Assembly: GCA_903881585.1 (NCBI GenBank) | Contig: CAIRTW010000276.1 | Coordinates: forward strand, 1 to 52,174 | DNA: 52,174 bases | Direction of reading: 5' to 3' | From: an uncultured Bacteroidota bacterium | Lineage (GTDB): Bacteria > Bacteroidota > Bacteroidia > Chitinophagales > Chitinophagaceae | Part shown: positions 16,198 to 23,951 of the stretch, one piece after another | Position numbering within the stretch: position 1 is the first letter of the stretch | Layout of the letters: every line of letters starts with the position of its first letter | Made by a program: the position numbers and the translations under genes | The notes under the pieces: generated by a model | Databases searched by the model: none | What the model saw: only the letters and a program-made list of their open reading frames with translations | Told to the model about the DNA's origin: nothing

Positions 16198-16821
16198 TCA
16201 GCAATTCTGATACTTCCAGTTGCGGCTCTTGCCCTCTGCGATCCATTCCATTGCCTGGGCCAGGCGTTTCTCCCGTGTGGCATCCGTCTTTGCTTCTTCA
16301 AACCACTGTATGTATTCTTTCTTGTTTGAATAGCTGAACTCATTAAATACCTTTTCAGCCACTTTATTCTTCTTCAGCTCTTTGGTAAGGTAATCGGGTG
16401 TTTTCAGCTCCGTTTTGTCTTTCGCGCTCGGTTTTGGCCGTGCTATTTTCACGCCTGCTTCATTCAGCTTCATTGCTGCCTTGATGTATTTTTTCAGTAC
16501 CGCATCTTTCGGCAAGTCCTTCAGGGTATATAGTTTATTCAGGTGGCCCATACCCTCTTTCCCCTCACCTATATTCAGTATTTTATCGGTATCGTCCATG
16601 ATAGACGCCTTCCAAAAACCAAAAGAGCAATGCTCTTTAAATGCAGCCATGTTGCACATAATAGCGCCATGATAAATAAAGCACGGAAAGCTCCATTTCC
16701 AGGTCTCTTCCACTTCCGGGCAGGCCGTGTGGATCAGTTCCCTCAAGTGTTCTAGTATAGGTTTAGCAAAGTCTGCTGCTTTTTCTATGTACGCGTCAAC
16801 GCGTGGGTCGTGAGTGGCCAT
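16198..16821 (-). CDS. YdeI/OmdA-type protein with DUF1801 domain
   Basis: 207 aa. The N-terminal half matches the DUF1801 / 'YdhG-like' fold (AYIEKAADFAKPILEHLRELIHTACPEVEETWKWSFPCFIYHGAIMCNMAAFKEHCSFGFWK), and the C-terminal half is the OmdA-like helical domain of the YdeI family, with the DYLTKELKKNKVAEKVFNEFSYSNKKEYIQWF segment. YdeI-type proteins have been linked to protection from antimicrobial peptides, but the biochemical role is not established. It lies 8 bases downstream of the HEPN gene and probably shares its transcript. Confidence 0.85.
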   Translation of the reverse strand: MATHDPRVDAYIEKAADFAKPILEHLRELIHTACPEVEETWKWSFPCFIYHGAIMCNMAAFKEHCSFGFWKASIMDDTDKILNIGEGKEGMGHLNKLYTLKDLPKDAVLKKYIKAAMKLNEAGVKIARPKPSAKDKTELKTPDYLTKELKKNKVAEKVFNEFSYSNKKEYIQWFEEAKTDATREKRLAQAMEWIAEGKSRNWKYQNC

Positions 16822-16829
16822 TAGATAGA

Positions 16830-17225
16830 TTATTGTTTAAAAAGAATACTTTCAACTTTAGAAATTAATTGCCGGGTATTTTGCAATAATGGGGCAATTT
16901 CTTTTTCCGTAAATTCAAAAAAAGGGCCAAATTCATCTTCCTCTTTTAACTTAAATAGTTTGGAATAAAATTCTCCTGCCTCCTTGCTAATGACTCCTGT
17001 AAGAACAAAGTGCTTCTCAAACATCTTCTTTACTCCGATATCTGTTTTGGCCTTTGATCCAGAATTCACAAGCAATGCACTAACTGAATAAAAGGAAGCG
17101 TAATAGAGCCTGTTAACAGCCGCATTCCACCTTTCATTTTTTGATAGCAGTTCTAATTCATCCATGGTTTTCTTCGCCCTTGACATTCTATGCAATGCCA
17201 TACTCCCTTTTCCAATACTGTTCAT
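16830..17225 (-). CDS. HEPN-domain protein (orphan)
   Basis: 131 aa all-helical protein. The segment RWNAAVNRLYYASFYSVSALL (about residues 32-52) is the HEPN/UPF0332 signature, with the long helix after it (KTDIGVKKMFEKHFVL). HEPN proteins are commonly RNases or the toxin partner of an MNT nucleotidyltransferase. No MNT gene is adjacent: the nearest lies at 2911-3222, in an unrelated context. The start is uncertain (ATGs at 17225, 17201 and 17186). It sits between selD and a YdeI-like gene with 53- and 8-base gaps, so it may be part of the selD transcript. Confidence 0.78.
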   Translation of the reverse strand: MNSIGKGSMALHRMSRAKKTMDELELLSKNERWNAAVNRLYYASFYSVSALLVNSGSKAKTDIGVKKMFEKHFVLTGVISKEAGEFYSKLFKLKEEDEFGPFFEFTEKEIAPLLQNTRQLISKVESILFKQ

Positions 17226-17278
17226 AACATTCCGGTTCCCACAAAATTACAAATTCTAACAATATTCGCCATTGGCTC

Positions 17279-18340
17279 CTATTTTACGACTACCGTTTTC
17301 TCCCCTTTCCCTACCATCTTCCCAACGGGCGTCACAAAAGCTCCCAGTCCGTGTTCTGATAGTAACGCCTTTACCACATCTATAGCTGCTTCCTCCACCG
17401 CTATCAGCAGCCCTCCATTCGTTTGCGGATCAGGCAGCAGGCTGAATGCCTCCATTACATCAACCCCTTCGCCAAACGATATTTTACTGCTATACGCATT
17501 CCAGTTGCGGTAGGTGGCATCCGGCACTATGCGTTGCGCCAGGTATTCTTTCACACCCTCCATTACAGGTATCTGCGAATAATAAACGGCTGCCGATAAT
17601 CCCGCACCCTCAGCCATCTCTATCAAATGCCCCGCAAGGCCAAAACCCGTTACATCCGTCATAGCATGTACCCCCGGAATTTTGCCGAGCGCTTCTCCTG
17701 CTTTGTTCAGCTGTGTCATCTGCGCCGTTAGCAGCACCCGATGCTCTTCTTTCAGCACCCCGCGTTTCTGCGCGGTAGATAAAATACCTGTTCCCAGGGG
17801 TTTAGTGAGAAACAGCATATCCCCTTCTTTTGCCGTACTATTTTTCTTCAGGTCAGCGATCGCGCACATGCCATTTACCGCCAGCCCGAAGATAGGCTCT
17901 GTGCTATCTATACTATGCCCGCCAGCTAGTGGTATGCCCGCCTCTGCACAGATCGCCCGCGCCCCTTCCAGCACACGTTGTGCCAAGGCAGGTGGCAGTT
18001 TTTCCACCGGCCAGCCCAGTATCGCTATGGCAATTATAGGCTTGCCGCCCATGGCATATACATCACTTATAGCATTAGCCGCAGCTATCCGCCCGAAGTC
18101 ATACGCATCATCTACTATAGGCATAAAGAAGTCGGTGGTGCTTATAAGCGCCATGCCATTGCCCATATCATACGCTGCCGCATCATCATTGGTGTTATTG
18201 CCTACAAGCAGGTTGCCGTTATGCGGCTGCACCGTATTTGTCTTCAATATTTCTTCCAGCACCGCGGGCGCTATTTTACAGCCACAGCCTGCCCCGCGCG
18301 AGTACTGGGTAAGGAACGTTGGCGAAATAAGGTCTGTCAT
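17279..18340 (-). CDS. selD: Selenide, water dikinase SelD
   Basis: 353 aa. It makes selenophosphate from selenide and ATP. The N-terminal active-site loop reads GAGCGCKIAP with Cys19 and Cys21, so this is the Cys form, not a selenoprotein. Other family segments: the NDDAAAY ATP-binding loop, STTDFFMPIVDD, NAISDVYAMGG, GHSIDSTEPIFG and DVTGFGLAGH. With mnmH upstream (164 bases) it forms a selenium-use pair; no selA or selB is visible in the window, so the selenium is probably used for 2-selenouridine. A TAACTTTG box ends 5 bases before the ATG. Confidence 0.96.
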   Translation of the reverse strand: MTDLISPTFLTQYSRGAGCGCKIAPAVLEEILKTNTVQPHNGNLLVGNNTNDDAAAYDMGNGMALISTTDFFMPIVDDAYDFGRIAAANAISDVYAMGGKPIIAIAILGWPVEKLPPALAQRVLEGARAICAEAGIPLAGGHSIDSTEPIFGLAVNGMCAIADLKKNSTAKEGDMLFLTKPLGTGILSTAQKRGVLKEEHRVLLTAQMTQLNKAGEALGKIPGVHAMTDVTGFGLAGHLIEMAEGAGLSAAVYYSQIPVMEGVKEYLAQRIVPDATYRNWNAYSSKISFGEGVDVMEAFSLLPDPQTNGGLLIAVEEAAIDVVKALLSEHGLGAFVTPVGKMVGKGEKTVVVK

Positions 18341-18344
18341 ATTG

Positions 18345-18352
18345 CAAAGTTA
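18345..18352 (-). promoter_or_regulatory. Bacteroidota -7 box (TAACTTTG) abutting selD
   Basis: The minus strand reads TAACTTTG followed by CAAT and the selD ATG (18340), so the expected transcription start is at or next to the start codon, as for rlmN and guaB. Confidence 0.5.
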
Positions 18353-18504
18353 TTTTTCTTTTTTATACGACGGAAAATCTGCGAATAATGAATTATTTAA
18401 AGACTTTTACGACAAAATAAAAATGGAAAAGAACGAGTAAGATGGCGGAAGTTATTTAGTCATCGTTCCTCAGCTTCATTTCGGTCTCTTGTAATTCCAT
18501 TACC

Positions 18505-19542
18505 CTATTTTGTTATCGTGCTAAAATTCTCTATCGCCACATCCTCGCGGCTATCCAGATCTTTCTTATAAAACTTGTCATAGTAGCCCAGCAATATCCG
18601 GAAACATTCTTTGCTGTTCCCATCATTCAAAAAACTGATGGCATCCTTTGTTTCTCTTCCACCAAGCCGCTTCTGTATTCGCAAAATACAAGCTACCAAC
18701 TGGGATGTACCAAACTGTCCGTATTCCTCCGTGATATGGTCCAGCCGCTCTTCAAAAGGTGTATCTAAAAAAAATAAGGGGGCGCGCCTCATTGCATCCC
18801 AAATGGCATTGGGAAGATTTATCAGACCTATCCTGCGGCTCTCATCTTCCAGCCATATGTGGGCATCCTGCGGTAAAGATGCAGATATTTTATGCAGCTC
18901 TGTGGCTAGTTCATTTTCAAACATTTCCTGCGTGGGCTGCGGCGTTTCGCCAAGCGCTCCAAATGCTGAGCCTTTGTGGTGCGCAATACCCTCCAGGTCT
19001 ATTATAGAGTGCCCGTTCTTCGCCAGTTCCTTAAGCATCTCTGTTTTCCCGCTGCCGGTATAGCCGCCCAGCATTTTGAAGCGGTGAGGCCGCTCTAACT
19101 GTTGCAACACCCAGTTACGGTAAGCCTTATAGCCGCCCGCCAGTGTATATACCTTAAAACCATACAGGTCAAGCAGCCAGGCTACACCGGCGCTACGCAT
19201 GCCACCGCGCCAACAATGTACTAATATAGTAGCCGGTCCGCTTTCTTCTGAATTTGCAATTGAATTTGTTAACGATTTGTGAGTTAAAATGATTTTCTCA
19301 ACTTCCTCCACCATATTTTTCATCTTCACCCCAAAGAATTCAAGACCCTTCTTTATCGCATCTCCCCGGCTTTGCTGCTTGTATAAAGTACCCACGATCT
19401 TTCGCTCTTCATCAGAAAACAATGGCAGGCTGTATGCTCCTGAAATGTGCGCTTGGCCATACTCTCCGGGACTTCTCACATCTGCTACAGGCCATTTTTT
19501 TGCCCGGTACAGAAACGCTTCAACACCTATTTTTTCTATCAT
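18505..19542 (-). CDS. mnmH: tRNA 2-selenouridine synthase MnmH
   Basis: 345 aa. The N-terminal rhodanese domain (about 8-145) has the catalytic Cys110 in VHCWRGGMRS, and the C-terminal P-loop domain has Walker A GGYTGSGKTEML (159-170). MnmH replaces sulfur with selenium at U34 of tRNAs for Lys, Glu and Gln, using selenophosphate from SelD. selD is the next gene downstream on the same strand, which explains the pairing. The 164-base gap and the -7 box before selD suggest that selD also has its own promoter. Confidence 0.95.
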   Translation of the reverse strand: MIEKIGVEAFLYRAKKWPVADVRSPGEYGQAHISGAYSLPLFSDEERKIVGTLYKQQSRGDAIKKGLEFFGVKMKNMVEEVEKIILTHKSLTNSIANSEESGPATILVHCWRGGMRSAGVAWLLDLYGFKVYTLAGGYKAYRNWVLQQLERPHRFKMLGGYTGSGKTEMLKELAKNGHSIIDLEGIAHHKGSAFGALGETPQPTQEMFENELATELHKISASLPQDAHIWLEDESRRIGLINLPNAIWDAMRRAPLFFLDTPFEERLDHITEEYGQFGTSQLVACILRIQKRLGGRETKDAISFLNDGNSKECFRILLGYYDKFYKKDLDSREDVAIENFSTITK

Positions 19543-19622
19543 TTATTTACTCTATTTCAGGTATTATATTAAATAAATAACAGAATTAATAAACAAATAT
19601 TCAAAAATATCTTGTTAATTAG

Positions 19623-19654
19623 TTGTGAATGTAGAATTATTTTATTTACCTTTA
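19623..19654 (+). promoter_or_regulatory. Candidate promoter of the twin microprotein unit
   Basis: TTG at 19623-19625 and TACCTTTA at 19647-19654 (one mismatch to TAnnTTTG), 21 bases apart. A transcript from here would start near 19660 and carry a leader of about 110 bases before the first microprotein. Confidence 0.4.
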
Positions 19655-19771
19655 CATTAGTAAACAGATAACAAATCAGTAACTACAGAATAACAAATTC
19701 AAAAAACGTGCCAAACTTTAAAAAATAGAAAAACTTAACCAAATCATTTCATACCCCTAAAAACAAACGTT

Positions 19772-19879
19772 ATGATAACAATCGCAATCATTGCCCGCAT
19801 CATCGTTCTTTACAATAAGAAAAAAGCAGCAAAGCTCATTCCCGTTAGGTCCACTTACCACGTTCAAACTATTCGTTAA
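19772..19879 (+). CDS. Microprotein A of a paralogous tandem pair (35 aa)
   Basis: Reading from ATG 19772 gives MITIAIIARIIVLYNKKKAA and then KLIPVRSTYHVQTIR, ending in TAA at 19877-19879. The first 14 residues are hydrophobic, broken by Arg9, and are followed by a Lys-rich cluster and a basic, polar tail: the pattern of a short membrane-inserted or amphipathic peptide. The next gene (19901) encodes a paralogue with the shared pattern M-x-T-I-x-x-I-x-R-x-x-V-L-Y-x-K-K. Conservation of this amino-acid pattern in two copies is the main evidence for coding. No characterised family is recognised, and no function is assigned. Confidence 0.6.
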   Translation: MITIAIIARIIVLYNKKKAAKLIPVRSTYHVQTIR

Positions 19880-19900
19880 CTGATATTAAAATCACATGCT

Positions 19901-20002
19901 ATGCTTACAATTGTATTCATTACCCGCTTTGTAGTATTGTATATTAAGAAGAGGCAAGCCATGGCTGCCACTAAGCTGACGCCAAGTCCCATTCGCGCAT
20001 AA
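19901..20002 (+). CDS. Microprotein B of a paralogous tandem pair (33 aa)
   Basis: ATG 19901 gives MLTIVFITRFVVLYIKKRQA and then MAATKLTPSPIRA, ending in TAA at 20000-20002. It shares with microprotein A the N-terminal hydrophobic stretch with Arg9, the V-L-Y at 12-14 and the basic cluster at 16-18; the tails differ. It starts 21 bases after A stops. A rho-independent terminator follows at 20078-20105, so A and B form a short transcription unit. Bacterial tandem micropeptides of this shape include type I toxins and membrane modulators, but nothing here proves either role. Confidence 0.6.
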   Translation: MLTIVFITRFVVLYIKKRQAMAATKLTPSPIRA

Positions 20003-20077
20003 TATTGACCGTATTACTCACTCATAAAATGCCATATCATAACTATATGTAACTACTCTTATTGGCAACCCAACTTA

Positions 20078-20105
20078 CCCGCACTGGCCTCCAGGCGGGA
20101 TTTTT
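20078..20105 (+). terminator. Rho-independent terminator of the microprotein unit
   Basis: CCCGC-A-CTGG-CCT-CCAG-GCGGG folds into a 9-pair stem with one bulged A and a 3-base loop, followed by ATTTTT. It lies 75 bases after microprotein B. Confidence 0.75.
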
Positions 20106-20162
20106 ATGTGCTTCCATCTAAAACTTCACGAAAAGGACGAGGAACATGAGCCGCGCAACACA

Positions 20163-20285
20163 CTCCCCTCCTTTTTTCAAGGAGGGGATGATTGTCGCTA
20201 GCGACAATCTGGGGTGGTCGACTCGCGCCCATCAGGTAACTCATTCCACCTCACCCTCTCCTTTAGGAGAGGGTCGGGGTGAGGT
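20163..20285. repeat. Cluster of three intergenic palindromic repeats
   Basis: Three inverted repeats in a row: CCCCTCC (20165-20171) with GGAGGGG (20181-20187); a perfect 20-base palindrome GATTGTCGCTAGCGACAATC (20190-20209); and ACCTCACC / CCCTCTCC arms (20248-20261) with their complements (20266-20285). The C-rich parts resemble the REP-like intergenic elements common in Bacteroidota. The last arm directly abuts the stop codon of the E1 gene (20286), so the RNA hairpin would form at the 3' end of that mRNA. Confidence 0.65.
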
Positions 20286-22682
20286 TTACTCCCTCATCAT
20301 ATCCTCTATCACCGCCGCTATATCCTCCGCATTAGGCTTAGAAAAATAATCCCCGTCAGTAGCATAAGCCGGCCTGTGCGCCATAGCCGTTACCGTTCTT
20401 GGCGCCACATCCAGCCACCTGAAACCACCCTGCTTCTCCATCACCTGCTGAAACATATAGGCACTGGCGCCGCCTGGCACATCTTCATCTATAAACACAA
20501 TACGGTTAGTCTTTTTAAGTGACTGAACAATAATATGATTAATATCAAATGGCAGCAACGTGCGCACATCTATCACCTCGCAACTGATGCCCTCAGCTTC
20601 TAAATACGTATTTATAGCATCATCTATCACCCGCAGCGTAGAGCCATAAGACACTATGGTAACATCAGTACCCTCCCTGATCACCTCTGGTATTCCAAAC
20701 GGCACCGTGAATGTATCCAGATTATCCGGCAGTTTTTCTTTCAGGCGGTAGCCATTCAGGCACTCTATCACCAGGCCCGGCTCATCGCTTTTCAGCAGCG
20801 TATTATACATACCTGCCGCCTGCACCATGTTGCGCGGCACACACAGATAGATACCGCGTATCGCGTTTATGATCATCCCCATAGGCGATCCGCTATGCCA
20901 AACCCCCTCCAGCCTGTGCCCGCGCGTCCGTATTATCAGCGGACATTTTTGTCCGCCGCGTGTGCGGTATTGCAGCGTAGCCACATCATCGCTCAGCGGC
21001 TGCAATGCATACAGCAGGTAATCAAGATATTGTATCTCCGCTATCGGCCGCAGCCCACGCATCGCCAGTCCTATGCCCTGCCCCATTATCGATGCCTCGC
21101 GTATGCCGGTATCCGTTATGCGCAGCGCACCATACTTCTCCTGCAGACCCGCAAACCCCTGATTCACATCGCCTATTTTGCCCAGATCCTCACCAAATGC
21201 CACTACAGCAGGGTTGCTGGCAAAGATCATGTCGAAATACTTATTGAGTATCTCGTAGCCGTTCAGCACCGCCGCATCCACATCATACTGCGCAGACACC
21301 TCGGCCACCTTCATAGCGCTGTGCCGCGACTCTGAGTGCAAGTGAGACGAGAATTTCTCTTTATTATCAGCCTTTATATAATCGTAAAAACCACGCAACG
21401 CCCTTGTGGCATCGCCACCCTGCGCGCATAGCCGTAGCGACCTGCTCACAGCCAGCATCACGTCTTTTCTTATCGGCTCCTTCAGGCCATTCAACTCCTG
21501 CACTATGGCTGCTATTGCTGTGCCATTTGCGCCTGCCTCATACACCGCCTGGTTGCACAGCTGCGTAGCCTGTGCTATCTGCTCCTTCACCGGCGCCAGG
21601 AAGTTTTCCCACGCGCGCTGCTTGGCGCTGCGGGCTTCCTGCCTGGCATCATCCTCTATGGCAGTTATCTCTTCTTCTGTTGCTATTTTATTATCCAATA
21701 CAAACAGCCGCATCTGCGCCACACAATCCCACTCCTTCTCCCAGTCCAGCCGCTCCTTGCTCTTGTATCGCTCATGCGATCCTGAGGTGGAATGCCCCTG
21801 TGGCTGCGTCATTTCCTGCACATGAAATATAGCCGGCACCTGCGTTTCGCGCACCCGCGCTATACCCTGCTGAATAGTGTCCACCAGGCTTGCATAGTCC
21901 CAGCCCTTTACCGTATAAATGTTTATCCCACCCTTCCGGTCGTCCCACTGCATCCCCGCCAGCGCATCCGATATGGAGTTCTTTGTCGTCTGGTACTTGC
22001 GTGGCACCGAGATCCCATAGCCATCATCCCACACAAATATCGCCAGCGGCACCTGTAGCACACCGGCCGCATTCACGCTCTCCCAAAACAGCCCTTCCGA
22101 TGTGGAAGCATCGCCTATGGTACAGAAAACAACCTCGTTTCCTTTATCCGTAAACTTCTCAAAACCCGTATGCAGGCTCTCTATATTGCGGTATAGCTTA
22201 GACGCATAAGCCAGGCCGAGCGCACGCACCATTTGCCCTGCCGTAGGCGATATATCGCTGCTCGACTGTGGCGCAGCTGTAAGGTCTTTCCAGTCGCCAT
22301 TATCATCCAGCCAACGCGTACTATAGTGCCCGTTCATCATACGCCCTGCCGACGATGGCTCGTTCTCCGTGCTCATATCGGCATACAGCTGCGCAAAGAA
22401 TTTCTGTATATCGCTCATGCCCGTGGCAAACATCAGCGTCTGGTCGCGGTAGTAGCCACTGCGAATGTCGCCCGGCTTAAAACACTTGGCAGCCGCCAGT
22501 TGCGCCAGTTCCTTACCATCCCCAAAGATGCCAAACTTAGCCTTGCCCGTCAGCACCTCGCGGCGGCCTATCAGACTTGCTTCCCGGCTCGCCACCACTA
22601 TGCGGTAGTCATCCAGCACCCCCTGTTTAAACTCATCAAACGATAACCTCGCAGACTTAGAACTATTAGCTGTTAATGGCAT
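20286..22682 (-). CDS. Fused alpha/beta 2-oxoacid dehydrogenase E1 (branched-chain type)
   Basis: 798 aa single chain. Residues 1 to about 400 are the E1 alpha subunit, with the thiamine diphosphate motif GDASTSEGLFWESVNAAG...WDDGYGIS; residues about 440-798 are E1 beta (transketolase pyrimidine-binding and C-terminal domains, with AFGEDLGKIGDVNQGFAGL, ADIxYLDYLLYALQPLSDD-like and TVSYGSTL-like segments). The enzyme decarboxylates branched-chain 2-oxoacids and passes the acyl group to an E2 lipoyl protein. Alpha-beta fusion is usual for this enzyme in Bacteroidota, so it is not odd here. E2 and E3 are not in the window. A hairpin repeat abuts the stop codon. Confidence 0.92.
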   Translation of the reverse strand: MPLTANSSKSARLSFDEFKQGVLDDYRIVVASREASLIGRREVLTGKAKFGIFGDGKELAQLAAAKCFKPGDIRSGYYRDQTLMFATGMSDIQKFFAQLYADMSTENEPSSAGRMMNGHYSTRWLDDNGDWKDLTAAPQSSSDISPTAGQMVRALGLAYASKLYRNIESLHTGFEKFTDKGNEVVFCTIGDASTSEGLFWESVNAAGVLQVPLAIFVWDDGYGISVPRKYQTTKNSISDALAGMQWDDRKGGINIYTVKGWDYASLVDTIQQGIARVRETQVPAIFHVQEMTQPQGHSTSGSHERYKSKERLDWEKEWDCVAQMRLFVLDNKIATEEEITAIEDDARQEARSAKQRAWENFLAPVKEQIAQATQLCNQAVYEAGANGTAIAAIVQELNGLKEPIRKDVMLAVSRSLRLCAQGGDATRALRGFYDYIKADNKEKFSSHLHSESRHSAMKVAEVSAQYDVDAAVLNGYEILNKYFDMIFASNPAVVAFGEDLGKIGDVNQGFAGLQEKYGALRITDTGIREASIMGQGIGLAMRGLRPIAEIQYLDYLLYALQPLSDDVATLQYRTRGGQKCPLIIRTRGHRLEGVWHSGSPMGMIINAIRGIYLCVPRNMVQAAGMYNTLLKSDEPGLVIECLNGYRLKEKLPDNLDTFTVPFGIPEVIREGTDVTIVSYGSTLRVIDDAINTYLEAEGISCEVIDVRTLLPFDINHIIVQSLKKTNRIVFIDEDVPGGASAYMFQQVMEKQGGFRWLDVAPRTVTAMAHRPAYATDGDYFSKPNAEDIAAVIEDMMRE

Positions 22683-23304
22683 ACTCCCCCGATTTTAAAT
22701 TCACAAAAAAACACCTCGACCATCGACAGCCAACATGAGCTATCAAAGGTCATTTACTATGTAATATACAAAGATAGTTTTAAGATGGGAAATGCGGAAA
22801 AGATGTAGAGGGAACCTATACACTAGATTTTAATGGTGAAAATTGAACCTTCCAGTGTGCATTGAAAGAATGAGAACCGAAGTGTTCCGATAGAATTTTT
22901 GCACAGCTTTTGACAATGTGATAATATCAAACTTCTGACACCCCAGTTGCCCGTAGTCTTCCCGAAATAAAAAAACATAAACTGTCGGGCGTATGTCTCC
23001 GACTACGTCCCGGCGGAGCGCAATCTTCTGATTGCTATGGCGCTGAATAATCAGTTTGCAGTATAATTTATGCCGGTCATCCTCCCAGTTGAGTGTAGTC
23101 TTCCCGAAATAAAAACACATAACAGTTGGCGTACGTCTTATCACTACGCCTCAACTGTCCGATTTTTCCGACAGTTCACTACATTCCTTTGTGAGCTTGG
23201 TTTTAGGCCGCTCTTGTATTTCCTGGCTTGTTGCTATTGGTTAAAACTTCGACAATCTATTTTATCAACCCCAATAAATTCAGGGAAACATACCTATTTT
23301 ATGT
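22683..23304. other. Gene-free spacer with mosaic repeats before mazEF
   Basis: I see no credible gene in this roughly 620-base stretch. Its right two-thirds (22942-23139) are a mosaic repeat shared with 23952-24199; the frames that stay open across it encode low-complexity peptides containing the motif KIALRRDVVGDIRPT and are artefacts of the repeat. Confidence 0.6.
22942..23139. repeat. Mosaic intergenic repeat, left copy
   Basis: Built from three modules: A, CCCAGTTG..CGTAGTCTTCC.GAAATAAAA (at about 22942 and 23085); B, a GC-rich block with CGTATGTCTCCGACTACGTC then CCGGCGGAGCGCAATC and an ATTGC inverted repeat; and C, AATAATCAGTTTGCAGTATA followed by ATTTATGCCGGTCATCC. The same modules recur in the same orientation at 23952-24199, on the other side of the MazEF-like genes. 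Confidence 0.8.
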
Positions 23305-23312
23305 TATCTTTG
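23305..23312 (+). promoter_or_regulatory. Bacteroidota -7 box (TATCTTTG) for the MazEF-like module
   Basis: TATCTTTG fits TAnnTTTG exactly and leaves a leader of about 20-25 bases to the antitoxin ATG at 23340. Confidence 0.5.
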
Positions 23313-23339
23313 CATAACTGCCATTTTGATTGATATGCT

Positions 23340-23552
23340 ATGATACGAACTGTTATTACACCTCAGCAGCAAGATATTTCCATCCACATACCCAAAAACT
23401 TTGTGGGCAAACAGGTGGAGGTTATCGCTTTTACTATCGAAGAAGGAACAACTAAAGCAGCAGACAAGCACGATACTTATCTGGCAAGCGAAAAATCGTT
23501 AGCTAAAGACTGGCTTTCAGAAGAAGATAGCCGCTGGGATAATCTTCTATAA
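23340..23552 (+). CDS. Antitoxin of MazEF/PemIK-type module
   Basis: 70 aa. An N-terminal strand region (IRTVITPQQQDISIHIPKNFVGKQVEVIAF, about 2-31) resembles the short AbrB/DUF2281-like antitoxins of Bacteroidota, with the phrase IxIPKxFxGKxVEVI; the acidic C-terminus (ASEKSLAKDWLSEEDSRWDNLL) is the usual toxin-binding, protease-sensitive tail. It begins 28 bases after the -7 box and ends 8 bases before the toxin start. The module is flanked on both sides by a mosaic repeat. Confidence 0.83.
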   Translation: MIRTVITPQQQDISIHIPKNFVGKQVEVIAFTIEEGTTKAADKHDTYLASEKSLAKDWLSEEDSRWDNLL

Positions 23553-23560
23553 ACTCTTCT

Positions 23561-23896
23561 ATGTATAGCCAAGGTGATATAGTTGTCGTGAGGTTTCCGT
23601 TTACTGATGGTTCTGAGTTTAAAAAACGACCGGCATTGATCCTTTCTAATGCCAAAGTAAATAAAACGGGAGATTATTTGCTGGTTCAAATAACTTCAAA
23701 AACTCATCACGATGACCTTTCTATGATTATTGATAACAGAGATTGCTCCAATCCTCTGCCACTTAAAAGCAGTATCCGCGCACATAAAATATTTACTGCT
23801 CATGAGAGCCTTTTGCTTTCCAAAATATCCAAAGTAACCCCATTTTTTCTAAAACAAGTGTCGGTCAAAATCAATACGCTGATGGAGATTAGTTAA
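23561..23896 (+). CDS. MazF/PemK-family mRNA interferase toxin
   Basis: 111 aa. The N-terminus carries the family hallmark GDIVVVRFPFTDGSEFKKRPALILSN (residues 5-30: start of the SH3-like barrel with conserved Pro, Arg and Pro). Further strands include YLLVQITSK and the SIRAHKIFTAHE segment. These toxins cleave mRNA at short sequences; the specificity cannot be read here. The length is normal, and no damage is visible. Confidence 0.9.
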   Translation: MYSQGDIVVVRFPFTDGSEFKKRPALILSNAKVNKTGDYLLVQITSKTHHDDLSMIIDNRDCSNPLPLKSSIRAHKIFTAHESLLLSKISKVTPFFLKQVSVKINTLMEIS

Positions 23897-23951
23897 TTCG
23901 GTTGCTGCCAGATAAAGAGGAAAAGAAAATTGATTCTAAACAGGGTATATG

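Noticed and set aside
17279..18340. Possible selenocysteine in SelD
   Set aside because: The active-site codons are Cys (TGC/TGT); there is no in-frame TGA, so this is the Cys form.
20286..22682. Fused E1 alpha-beta as a novel fusion
   Set aside because: Single-chain E1 of this type is common in Bacteroidota, so it is expected.
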